Below, piece by piece: positions 21,601-25,639 of a DNA stretch of 64,000 nt. The DNA is from Mermis nigrescens (Eukaryota; Nematoda; Enoplea; Mermithida; Mermithidae), in NCBI GenBank assembly GCA_036768485.1, contig JAVLUZ010000248.1:15317-79316 (forward strand), written 5' to 3'. Position numbers and translations under genes: made by a program. The notes under the pieces are model-generated. The model did no database searches. It was not told where the DNA came from and worked only from the letters and a program-made list of their open reading frames with translations. The first letter of the stretch is position 1. Each line of letters begins with the position of its first letter.

Positions 21601-24497
21601 AAATTAAAAATAATGAAGTCGTTACTAGCCAAATGAAATTTTGCCCTTAACATGTATATCCGGTGAAAAATAGGTACAAATTCAACCCTTTTTGAAGAAG
21701 CATAGTACACTATATAATATGCTAATGTAGCACCGGCACCGGCATCGGTAAAAAAGCGGCACCGGGACATCACTAGTGTTCACCAATAAAATGGCCTTGA
21801 ATTCCTCACTGTTTTTTTTATTTTGTTCAAGGTCCCTTTGTACATGTACAAAGATGGTACTAAAAAGTCTTTGTACAGTCTGTACATAGGAAATGTTAAT
21901 GCAGTATAATATATACAGTAGTACCTAAGCATTCTATGTACTATGTGAATACCAAATACACATGTTTTTACCTGTGACTATAAAAATTACAAAAATTCAA
22001 TCAAAACAGCATAAATCATCGGGAATTCTGGGATTTTTCTTGCATTTTCATATAGATTTTCTGCTTTTTGATGTCAGATACATATGTAGATAGTTTACAT
22101 CGCTTAATTTACGCGAAGCGTCAAGAGTCATATTAATACTTCGTAAAACACAATTTTGAAGCTCTCTAAATGATCAGCAAAAGAGAAATTGTGAAACTGG
22201 TTTTAAACTACTTTCTCATCATTCCTATGACATTCAGATGAAGATTAGACTGAATGGACAAGACAAAAATGCCTTGAATAGCTGATTTAGTGTGAAATTG
22301 AGAGGGATTAAAATATTTTGGCTGATTTATATATAAAAGTCAATGCTAGAAAGTAAAGACAAAACAGTTATACATAGATGCGGAAATCCTGATGTTTGAT
22401 TTTCGATGCATTAAAAAAATACACAACATGGATCATTACTTATGTATACATATGTAAGTTATTCTCACGCAAAGTACAGCAAATTGCAGTCAGTTTCTGA
22501 TATTTTTGCTAACTTTATTGCCAGAAATTTTTTGTTCACCTACAAAGACGATCCTAAAAAGTCTTTGTACATGCGAAAAAAAATTTGCCGAATACAAAAA
22601 ATAAAACCATGGTTCGCTTAGAATGAAGTTGAATGATTCAAAAAAAGAATAGATTTTTGACGAATTTTCCTTTCTTCATTTTCGCCTATTAAAGTGACGA
22701 AACGAGCCAAAATAGGCTAATAGTAATAAAAAATGCAGTCTTTACTCCATTACAGCTATTTACACTACTCACCAGGAATGTTTACGCTTTAATAAGCTTC
22801 TAGAGCTTGTTAGGGTCATATCTTTAACACATCGGTCCTATTTCCGCCCACGCACGACCGACGTGTTAAACATATAAGCCTTAACAAGCTCCATCGTCCT
22901 GTGGAGCACATTAAAACGAAAACATTCGTGGCAAAAAAACGTATTCAGGCTATACCGAATTGAGAGGTTTTATCCCCCATTAGCTTTGGTTTTAAGAACG
23001 GAAGCTGTTGAACATCTTGTCGTATGAATACGCATTTTGTTACCTACCTGTCCTGTCTTGTACGATTATTGGGATCATACATGCATGATACGGGCAACAA
23101 CCGAATTCTGGGGGTCCGATGGAGCAAAATCGCCAAAAACAGTAGTTAGGTACCGAAAATTCAATTCTGGGGGTCTATCGGTTTGGAGTCTTCCAGATTC
23201 TCGAGGGGTTCCAGTCCAGCCAGACCTTCATCCCACACGCCCATGTCTGATTGAGATGCATATTTTTAGTTAAACGAGGGTCTACTCAAAGTTACCATAG
23301 GGATAGCGATTCTAATTTTCGATAAATAATTATTGAAAAGAATGTCCAAGAGGAGGGAAAACTTCGTGTTTTCCTCAAGTCAAAACGTTGATCTTATTTT
23401 CAATTAAACCTCGCAAAAGTTTTGTAATTTTTCAATAATTTTTTCGCTTAAAATTGAACGAACAACTGAAAAATTCAAAAAATTCAAGCACATTTCGTAC
23501 ATTAATGAATTTTCGTGGTTTTTTGGGTTTCCGTAACTGATGTGTTTATTGAATTGATCGATTTGTTAACGAATCTTTCAATAGAATAAATATAATTATG
23601 TAATTATTGACATTTAATCAATATAACTGATCTGTAATTAAGAGATTTTTGTCTTCAATGGTACTTTTGTAGTTTTTTCGTCTAAAATAATTTTCTCTGA
23701 CTTTCAGTAGTGCGATTGTCCGGTTGCCTGAAATTGATAGTCAATTCGAGATTATGGGACGACATGCTGGTAGAAAGGGTGTCCCAAAAACGGCTCAAAT
23801 TATCGGCCATAGATTCGACGGACAAAAACGTCATTCTTTACTTGATAACCGTAAGTCGCTTCTTCAGGCACGTAGCTCTGGGGAATGGGGGTGTGGACCA
23901 TACGTGGGCAGCACCAAAATTCTGGGGGTGCAAGACTTTTTAAGGTAAAAAATAGCCTTAAAAATGGTGGTATGGCGATAAACACCATTTTTCAACATTT
24001 CTCATCGAGCACTATCCATTGGCATAAAGAAATTGCGAGAAAAAAAAATTTTAAACATCAAATTCTTGGGGTGGTATTTTTGTTTCTCGGGTAAGGGGGG
24101 TTGGACGCATACCCCCAAAACTTCCCACGCCCAGGAGTGGTCCGGCCGGAACCCCAAAATTCAGAAGAACTTCGGAAAAATATGACTTTCTAAATGTTAT
24201 TTTGTGCTATTTTTGGCCTTTTTGGGCTTGGTCCTCCCAAAATTGGTGTTGGTCCCCCCAGAACAGGACGGCCAGCTATGTGGCTGCGCTTCTATCTCGC
24301 ATTTCATGCTCTTTTTCCAATTGTTCTTATTGATTTCTTATATTTCGTAGGCTAGTCAAGCCGAAATCGATAGATTGGAAGATATTTTGGAAGAAAAATT
24401 GAAAAAATTGAGGCAGCGACAAAAGGAAGCGGCGTCTTTGAAGCGAAAGCAAGACGAAAATATAGCGAAACTTGATAAAAAGCATAAAGTCGCGTGA
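486..24497 (+). CDS. RanBP3-like Ran-binding protein, seven spliced exons
   Basis: Joining 486-615, 6358-6518, 10480-10612, 12819-12937, 15366-15525, 23708-23850 and 24351-24497 gives 993 nt, 330 aa plus TGA, with GT-AG borders and compatible phases throughout. Residues 1-97 are polar, with FVFGQKISERV at about 86-96, the short motif typical of RanBP3. From about 142 to 290 comes a Ran-binding domain: TGEEEESNILH, CKLHVFD, WEDRGRGAMLRLND, then LKLIVNSRLW. The last 48 residues are charged and helix-prone. By family knowledge, RanBP3 binds Ran-GTP and the exportin CRM1 in the nucleus and helps nuclear export. Human RanBP3 is longer, with a larger disordered N-terminus and two FVFGQ motifs, so an extra upstream exon or exons in intron 1 cannot be excluded. 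I recognised the family from memory of the human protein; no search was run. The alternative, a Nup50-type protein, fits less well. Assignment as RanBP3/RANBP3L-like is strong; the exact 5' end is less sure. Confidence 0.88.
666..842 (+). mobile_element. family A MITE (hAT-like)
   Basis: Termini CAGGCACG and CGTGCCTG, with exact 8-bp duplications TTTATATT at 658-665 and 843-850. The interior has the family core TTCGGACCCCCCAAATTCAG, then GGGCTTAGTC and GGTCCCCCCAAAATAGGACG. The 8-bp duplication and terminal shape indicate a hAT-type non-autonomous element. It lies in RanBP3-like intron 1. Confidence 0.9.
1990..2430. repeat. internal inverted repeat
   Basis: GGTTTTTTTATTTTTGACTT..GATCGATTTTTTC, AAGATGGAGC and CTCTGATTATA at about 2010-2125 recur inverted at about 2285-2385 as TATAATCACAATCAGAGCTC, CATCTT and AATCGACCAAGTCAAAAC. 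It can fold into a long hairpin and is probably a remnant of a smaller foldback element. Confidence 0.55.
2530..3890 (+). mobile_element. family G element, interrupted by F
   Basis: Left end CAGGGGCGGATTTAAGG, right end GGATCTAATATT inverted ending CAGTACTG, flanked by exact GTATCAGG duplications at 2522-2529 and 3891-3898. Its interior matches the reversed copy at 19639-20347. Family F at 2683-3426 is inserted inside. hAT-like non-autonomous element. Confidence 0.88.
2683..3426. mobile_element. family F element nested in G
   Basis: CACTGTTTCTCTTGTACGAG at the left end is inverted at the right end (CTCGTACAAAAAAAACAGTG), with exact CGCCGGAT duplications at 2675-2682 and 3427-3434. It contains TGTACATGTACA and repeated TCTTTGTAC motifs near both ends plus a GGCGCGAAGCGCC-type palindrome. 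Confidence 0.9.
4755..5119. mobile_element. family F element
   Basis: CAGTGTTTTTTTGTAC at the left and AATACAAAAAAAAAACCGTA at the right; flanks GTGCTACT and GGGCTACT form a 7/8 duplication. Internal TGTACATGTACA near the right end and a GCACGAAGCGCC palindrome. Apparent ORFs are the repeated TTTGTACATGTACAAAG read through. Confidence 0.75.
5130..5640. other. RanBP3 intron 1, AT-rich, no feature recognised
   Basis: Low-complexity A/T-rich sequence with several T-runs. Short ORFs here have no recognisable family features. Confidence 0.4.
5689..6103 (-). mobile_element. family E element
   Basis: Begins CATACATGATCT and ends near CTGTGCATG. The interior carries TTTTCACCCCCCGC blocks, GCGCTTCGCGCC and CTCTAGAAGGATAGAGTATC, all found reversed in the copy at 8413-8793. 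The 178-codon ORF over it is a repeat reading, not a gene. It lies 250 bp upstream of RanBP3-like exon 2. Confidence 0.72.
6358..6518 (+). CDS. RanBP3-like exon 2 with FVFGQ motif
   Basis: The acceptor is TATCATCAG before 6358 and the donor is GTAAGA at 6519; the exon starts phase 1 and ends phase 0. It encodes a Ser/Asp/Asn-rich segment ending SFVFGQKISERVI. FVFGQ...RV is the RanBP3 signature just upstream of the Ran-binding domain. Confidence 0.85.
6660..7100. other. RanBP3 intron 2, AAATTTTAAATTTT low complexity and unassigned DNA
   Basis: 6665-6800 is a run of AAATTTTAAATTTTT-type sequence; 6820-7100 is unassigned, ending in GGGCGGTACCC-like G/C runs. No gene signal. Confidence 0.4.
7110..7524 (+). 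mobile_element. family C element with nested B
   Basis: CGTTCGTGGGCAGGAAGG at the left and CCCCACGTTCGTGTGGG at the right, flanked by exact ATTGTGTC duplications (7102-7109, 7525-7532). The core AAAAATGTTACTAAAAAT is typical of C. Family B is inserted at 7239-7484. Confidence 0.82.
7239..7484 (+). mobile_element. family B MITE nested in C
   Basis: CCATATGTAGGCAGC to GACCAGGCGT, with exact GGTACGAA duplications (7231-7238, 7485-7492). Carries the B landmarks GGTGGTATGGCG-like, CACCATTTTTCGACGTTTCTC, GAGCACTATCCATTG-like and AATTGAATTCTGGGGGG. Confidence 0.88.
7817..7980 (+). mobile_element. family A MITE
   Basis: CAGGCACGTAGCTG to CAGCTACGTGCCTG with exact GACATATG duplications on both sides (7809-7816, 7981-7988). 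A clean, recent-looking copy. Confidence 0.93.
8413..8793 (+). mobile_element. family E element
   Basis: CATACATGCACAG to GATCATGTATG with exact GTGTGCAC duplications (8405-8412, 8794-8801). Contains GGCGCGAAGCGCC and AACATCG/AACGCC landmarks shared with 5689-6103 and 29973-30388. Confidence 0.88.
8956..9404. mobile_element. family F element
   Basis: CAGTGTTTTTTGTA at the left is inverted at the right (TACAAAACAAACACTG), with GGGTGGAC/AGGTGGAC 7/8 duplications. TGTACATGTACA lies near each end and two GCGCGAAGCGCC palindromes lie inside. DNA to the right (9405-9870) matches the interior of G, so F probably sits in a G copy. Confidence 0.88.
9405..9870 (+). mobile_element. family G fragment
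   Basis: GCGCGAAATAGCGTTTTTTCGGCG, the AAATTTTCGACAATTT block and GGCGCAATGCTCCGG match 19700-20220 in order. The outer ends are lost. Confidence 0.65.
10176..10327 (-). mobile_element. family A MITE, diverged
   Basis: TAGGCACGTAGCTGG to ATATATGCCTG, flanked by GCTCCTCG/GCTCCTCC. Reverse orientation of the A core. It lies 150 bp upstream of RanBP3-like exon 3. Confidence 0.82.
10480..10612 (+). CDS. RanBP3-like exon 3, acidic serine-rich linker
   Basis: The acceptor is ATTTTGCAG and the donor is GTGAGC at 10613. The 133 nt start in phase 0 and leave one base. The translation is Ser/Glu/Lys-rich with a SSSSS run, comparable to the acidic serine-rich linker before the Ran-binding domain of RanBP3. 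Confidence 0.82.
10640..11050. other. RanBP3 intron 3, purine-rich, unassigned
   Basis: 10780-11040 is strongly purine-rich (AGAAAGAATCGAGAAAG-type) without coding features or a recognised repeat family. Confidence 0.4.
11061..11477 (-). mobile_element. family A MITE with nested B
   Basis: CAAGCACGTAGCTGG to GATTCGTGCCTG with ATCTTACG/ATCTTACA duplications (11053-11060, 11478-11485). The A sequence is broken at its GGTCCGGA by the B copy at 11205-11437. Confidence 0.88.
11205..11437 (+). mobile_element. family B MITE inserted in A
   Basis: CCATACGTGGGCAGC to GCCCAGGTGT. Target duplication GGTCCGGA/GGTCCGAA (7/8) lies within A. Terminal inverted repeats are CCATACGTGGGC and, reversed, ACACCTGGGC. 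Confidence 0.87.
12033..12197 (-). mobile_element. family A MITE
   Basis: CAAGCACGTAGCTGG to GATACAGCCTG with exact CTAATTTT duplications (12025-12032, 12198-12205). Confidence 0.88.
12288..12732 (+). mobile_element. family A MITE with nested B
   Basis: CAGGCACGTATCTCTG to AGCTACGTGTTTG with AACAAACG/AACAAAAG duplications. B at 12432-12693 splits its GGTGCTGGTCCCCCC segment. It ends 86 bp before RanBP3-like exon 4. Confidence 0.87.
12432..12693 (-). mobile_element. family B MITE inserted in A
   Basis: ACACCTGGAGGTGG to CCCACGTATCATATAT with an exact GCTGGTCC duplication (12424-12431, 12694-12701) made from family A sequence. Confidence 0.88.
12819..12937 (+). CDS. RanBP3-like exon 4, start of Ran-binding domain
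   Basis: The acceptor is TTTCGTATAG and the donor is CAT|GTAAAT. The exon encodes TLEESAKEYEE through KTGEEEESNILH, matching the VEVITGEEAESNVLQ segment of vertebrate RanBP3. The open frame runs past the donor, but that reading gives no homology whereas the splice to 15366 does. A family A transposon ends 86 bp upstream and another starts 66 bp downstream. Confidence 0.88.
13004..13151 (-). mobile_element. family A MITE
   Basis: CAGGCACGTATGTAGCTGG to GATACGTGCCAG; flanks CACCACAG/GACCACAA (6/8). It starts 66 bp after the exon 4 donor of the RanBP3-like gene. Confidence 0.82.
13711..13881 (-). mobile_element. family A MITE
   Basis: CAGGCACGTAGATAGCTGG to GATTCTTGTCTG with GGATTAGG/GGATTTGG duplications. 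Confidence 0.85.
13958..14109 (+). mobile_element. family C MITE nested in D
   Basis: CGTACATAGGCAGC to CCACGCCAAAGAGTG with exact GTCTGGAC duplications (13950-13957, 14110-14117). The core GTTACTAAAAATAGAATTCT is present. The flanking CCCCTAGAATCCAGCGGACC is family D. Confidence 0.85.
14508..14850 (-). mobile_element. adjacent C and D elements
   Basis: About 14518-14662 is a reversed C (CTATTTTTAGTAATATTTTTGG, CTTGCTGCCCACG), flanked by TGTACCAC/CCTACCAC. About 14690-14840 is D (GAATTTTTGGCATGTGTTTTTTT, TTTTAGCCAGTTTTACTCC, GATCGCTGCCCATATG). Confidence 0.65.
15015..15264 (+). mobile_element. family B MITE
   Basis: CCATAGGTGGGCGGC to GCCCAGGTAT with exact GGTTGCAC duplications (15007-15014, 15265-15272). 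It ends about 100 bp upstream of RanBP3-like exon 5. Confidence 0.88.
15366..15525 (+). CDS. RanBP3-like exon 5, Ran-binding core
   Basis: The acceptor is TTTTTTAG. The 160-nt exon reads FACKLHVFDAVKQSW then EDRGRGAMLRLND, aligning with CKLFVFDKTSQSWVERGRGLLRLND of RanBP3. The conserved W.(E/D)RG.G motif is the hallmark of Ran-binding domains. The donor is G|GTATAC at 15526. No ATG-started ORF marks this exon; it was found by searching for the missing W-ERG block. Confidence 0.9.
15526..15612. repeat. (G)TATACTGTAGAAG tandem motif next to the exon 5 donor
   Basis: GTATACTGTAGACGAT, ATATGCTGTAGGAACT, GTATACTGTAGAAGCT and TGTACTGTAGAAAG occur about every 30 bp and start exactly at the exon 5 donor. 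Related units (ATGTACTGTAGAAGCT, TTTACTGTATAAGC) recur at 16131-16180, beyond the foldback element. Confidence 0.75.
15630..16116. mobile_element. foldback element in RanBP3 intron 5
   Basis: Arms of roughly 200 bp are inverted: CATGACGCA, GATGATGCGTCGCGAGCGCCGC, GCGCTATCATCTCTTTTTTA, ATATTTAT, ATCATGCC and GCGCAATTTAGCTATTAACAGCGCC on the left reappear reversed by 16115. The centre has direct repeats of CCTGAATATAGAACGGCATTC and many CACGTGCGCGC motifs. No transposase. Confidence 0.82.
16180..16530. other. RanBP3 intron 5, unassigned
   Basis: AT-rich; nothing recognised apart from D-like sequence beginning near 16540 (GGGTCTGGGGGTCTGGACCC, GAATTCGGCGGAC, TTGGTGTTATTTTTTTACCG to about 16680). 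Confidence 0.4.
16755..17150 (-). mobile_element. C element abutting a B element
   Basis: 16755-16893 is reversed C (CACTTGGGCAGGGGG, CTATTTTTAGTAACATTTTTGG, CTTGCTGTCCATC). From about 16897 to 17150 lies reversed B (CCTGGGCGTGGGGAGG, CAATGGATAGTGCTC, CGCCATACCACC, GTCCACCTATGC). Confidence 0.7.
17561..17802 (+). mobile_element. family B MITE
   Basis: CATACGTGGGTAGC to CGCCCAGGTGTG with exact CTCGGGCT duplications (17553-17560, 17803-17810). Full-length B landmarks; the ORFs on both strands are repeat readings shared by every B copy. Confidence 0.9.
17820..18230. other. RanBP3 intron 5, unassigned AT-rich stretch
   Basis: No repeat family or exon was recognised. TTTTTTCAG followed by TGGAATGCGGCC at about 18000 looks like an acceptor, but the following frame stops at once. 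Confidence 0.4.
18260..18409 (+). mobile_element. family A MITE, 5' truncated
   Basis: Core TTGTCCGGACCCCCCAAATTCAG through GGGCTTAGTC and AGGACGGCCAGCTACGCGCCTG; the left CAGGCACG end is missing or diverged. Confidence 0.72.
18832..19000 (-). mobile_element. family C element
   Basis: CACATATGGGCG with a long G run, reversed C core TTTTTAGTAACGATTTTTGGC, then CTGCCCACGTATGA. Flanks CTAGTACC/TAGTACCT fit a duplication. Confidence 0.65.
19238..19460 (-). mobile_element. family B element, diverged
   Basis: Reversed B landmarks CAATGGCAGTGGATAGTG, CGATGAGAAAGCTTGAAA, GTGTTTTTTCGTCATACC and GAATTTTCGTGCTGTCCGCC. Ends not sharply defined. Confidence 0.65.
19639..20347 (-). mobile_element. family G element, uninterrupted copy
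   Basis: CAGTTGCGGATCTAGG to CAAATCCGCCCCTG, with CCTACGCA/CCTATGCA duplications (7/8). It matches the interrupted G at 2530-3890 in reverse and carries GGCGCGAAGCGCC. Best full-length reference copy of G in the window. Confidence 0.87.
20480..20630 (-). mobile_element. family D element
   Basis: GAACCCGATAAACCC, GAATTGAATTTTCGGCATAT, TTTTAGCCAGTTTTACACC and GGTCGCTGCCCATATA in the order typical of D. Ends uncertain. Confidence 0.6.
20713..21775. mobile_element. hAT-like element with GC-rich subterminal repeats
   Basis: TAGTGATGTCCTGGGCACCG at the left is inverted at the right (GCACCGGGACATCACTA), with exact GTGTTCAC duplications at 20705-20712 and 21776-21783. The left subterminal 70 bp are repeats of CACCGGCGCCGGTGCC; the right has CACCGGCACCGGCATCGG. 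The 1.06-kb AT-rich interior has only a 76-codon ORF, so it is non-autonomous. Confidence 0.9.
21807..22612. mobile_element. family F element
   Basis: CACTGTTTTTTTTATTTTG at the left, GAATACAAAAAATAAAACCATGG at the right, with TGTACATGTACAAAGATGG and TCTTTGTAC motifs at both ends. No convincing duplication found; older than the other copies. Confidence 0.65.
22780..22920. repeat. inverted repeat around TAAGCTTCTAGAGCTTGTTA
   Basis: GAGCTTGTTAGGGTCATATC, TTTAACACATCGGTCC at 22802-22848 is mirrored by GACCGACGTGTTAAACATAT, AAGCCTTAACAAGCTC at 22856-22893, forming a strong hairpin inside RanBP3-like intron 5. Confidence 0.7.
23082..23250 (+). mobile_element. C/D-type element
   Basis: ACGGGCAACAACCGAATTCTG, TCGCCAAAAACAGTAG, TTCAATTCTGGGGGTCT and CACACGCCCATGTCTG are landmarks shared with C and D copies. 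Ends not fixed. Confidence 0.5.
23708..23850 (+). CDS. RanBP3-like exon 6, C-terminal half of Ran-binding domain
   Basis: The acceptor is CTTTCAG and the donor is GTAAGT; 143 nt complete the split Val codon and end in phase 0. It encodes VVRLSGCLKLIVNSRLW and KNVILYLIT, corresponding to the LVMRTQGSLRLILNTKLW and VKVFLIS segments of RanBP3, the last strands and helix of the Ran-binding fold. Confidence 0.92.
23865..24286 (+). mobile_element. family A MITE with nested B filling RanBP3 intron 6
   Basis: CAGGCACGTAGCTCTGG to CAGCTATGTGGCTG with CGCTTCTT/CGCTTCTA duplications. It takes 422 of the 500 intron bases. The right half of A (AACCCCAAAATTCAG to AGGACGGCCAGC) follows the B insert. Confidence 0.88.
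23898..24137 (+). mobile_element. family B MITE nested in A
   Basis: CCATACGTGGGCAGC to CGCCCAGGAGT inserted at a GTGGA/GGTCCGG position of A. All B landmarks are present (GGTGGTATGGCGA, CATCGAGCACTATCCATTGGC). Confidence 0.85.
24351..24497 (+). CDS. RanBP3-like exon 7, C-terminal tail
   Basis: The acceptor is ATTTCGTAG. The exon runs in phase 0 for 48 codons to TGA at 24495-24497. It begins ASQAEIDRLEDILEEKL and continues as a Lys/Arg/Glu-rich helical segment ending KKHKVA. The first part extends the final helix of the domain; the basic end could act as a nuclear-localisation patch (inference). Confidence 0.87.
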   Translation, partial: ASQAEIDRLEDILEEKLKKLRQRQKEAASLKRKQDENIAKLDKKHKVA

Positions 24498-24589
24498 AAT
24501 CCGCCGCTCAACTTATTAAGCTATAATTTGCTTCCTAGAGGAGAGTCCAATGTTTAATTTATTGATACGACTCGATGTAAAATGCCATA

Positions 24590-24930
24590 AAGTGTTCAAA
24601 ATGCGGAATATTTAAATCCGAGCAAGCTTTTCCTGTTTAAACTCGACCAGTTGGCTTTATTTTGCGAACGTTTTTCCAGTCGTAAACTTTTGCGCATTTT
24701 AAGTTGAACATATCCTTTTACTCGACTAAAAATAATGTGTAAACTGTCCAAAAATGACCGTTTAAAATGCTCAAATATGTTTAAAGCGCGGAACGCTTTA
24801 AATCGAGCGAGCTTTTCCTATTTAAACTGGACGATAGGTTTTGTTTTACGAACGTTTTTTCGGTCGTTTCAGCGCATTTTAAAGTTAAAATGATTTTTCA
24901 CTCGACTAGAAGTAATTGTCTGAAGATTCT
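24590..24930. repeat. 184-bp direct repeat downstream of the RanBP3-like gene
   Basis: ATGCGGAATATTTAAATCCG, AGCAAGCTTTTCCTGTTTAAAC and CGCATTTTAAGTTGAA at 24601-24720 recur at about 24785-24900 as GCGCGGAACGCTTTAAATCG, AGCGAGCTTTTCCTATTTAAAC and GCGCATTTTAAAGTTAAA. It begins about 100 bp after the TGA. Confidence 0.75.
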
Positions 24931-25346
24931 GAAAATTTCCAAACGCTTATTTGATCGCTGATTTGCTGATCCGCTCGTAAGCCAGTTTTCCAGGATTCAG
25001 TGAATTTGACATTAAACTGACATTAAAAGCCTGTTTCTTTGTTGAAGATCTTGTTTTCCCAAAATCCTTAGTGAAGTTGCAATGGAGAAGAACGCGTTAG
25101 GTATAAGTAACGTATTGCTTTGCGTTCTTTTCATTGACGTTGATTTTGCAAATTGTTCGAATTTATATTTTTGCATAATTAATAAAGCAGTCTGACTTTC
25201 ATTGAGCGAAATCCTCACATGGCGTGGGGTTTGCTGGTTCATAATCCGGAGAAGCCTTCATAAATGAATTTTCCTATGGTCTGTTTCACATAACTTCGAG
25301 CATAAATTTTAAGAATTTTCATCGATAGTAAGCCGAGGGTTACGAT

Positions 25347-25590
25347 CATAGGTGGGCGGTACCAAAGCTCTTGTTGGGGTGTGTACAAGATTTTTTCATA
25401 GGTTGAAAAATGGCCTTCGAAATGGTGTTATGGCGGAACAAACCCCATTTTTCAACCTTTCTCATCGTGCATCATCTATTGGCATCAAACAATTGCGAAA
25501 AAAAACATTTCAAAAATTGAATTCTGGGGTGGGGTATTTTGATTTCTGGGGGTTGCATACCCCCAAACCCCCCACCTACGCCCAGGTATG
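25347..25590 (+). mobile_element. family B MITE
   Basis: CATAGGTGGGCGGT to CGCCCAGGTATG with exact GTTACGAT duplications (25339-25346, 25591-25598). Confidence 0.88.
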
Positions 25591-25639
25591 GTTACGATTA
25601 TTATATATCAGAGTAATGCTTAATCGCAATCTGTCAGCT

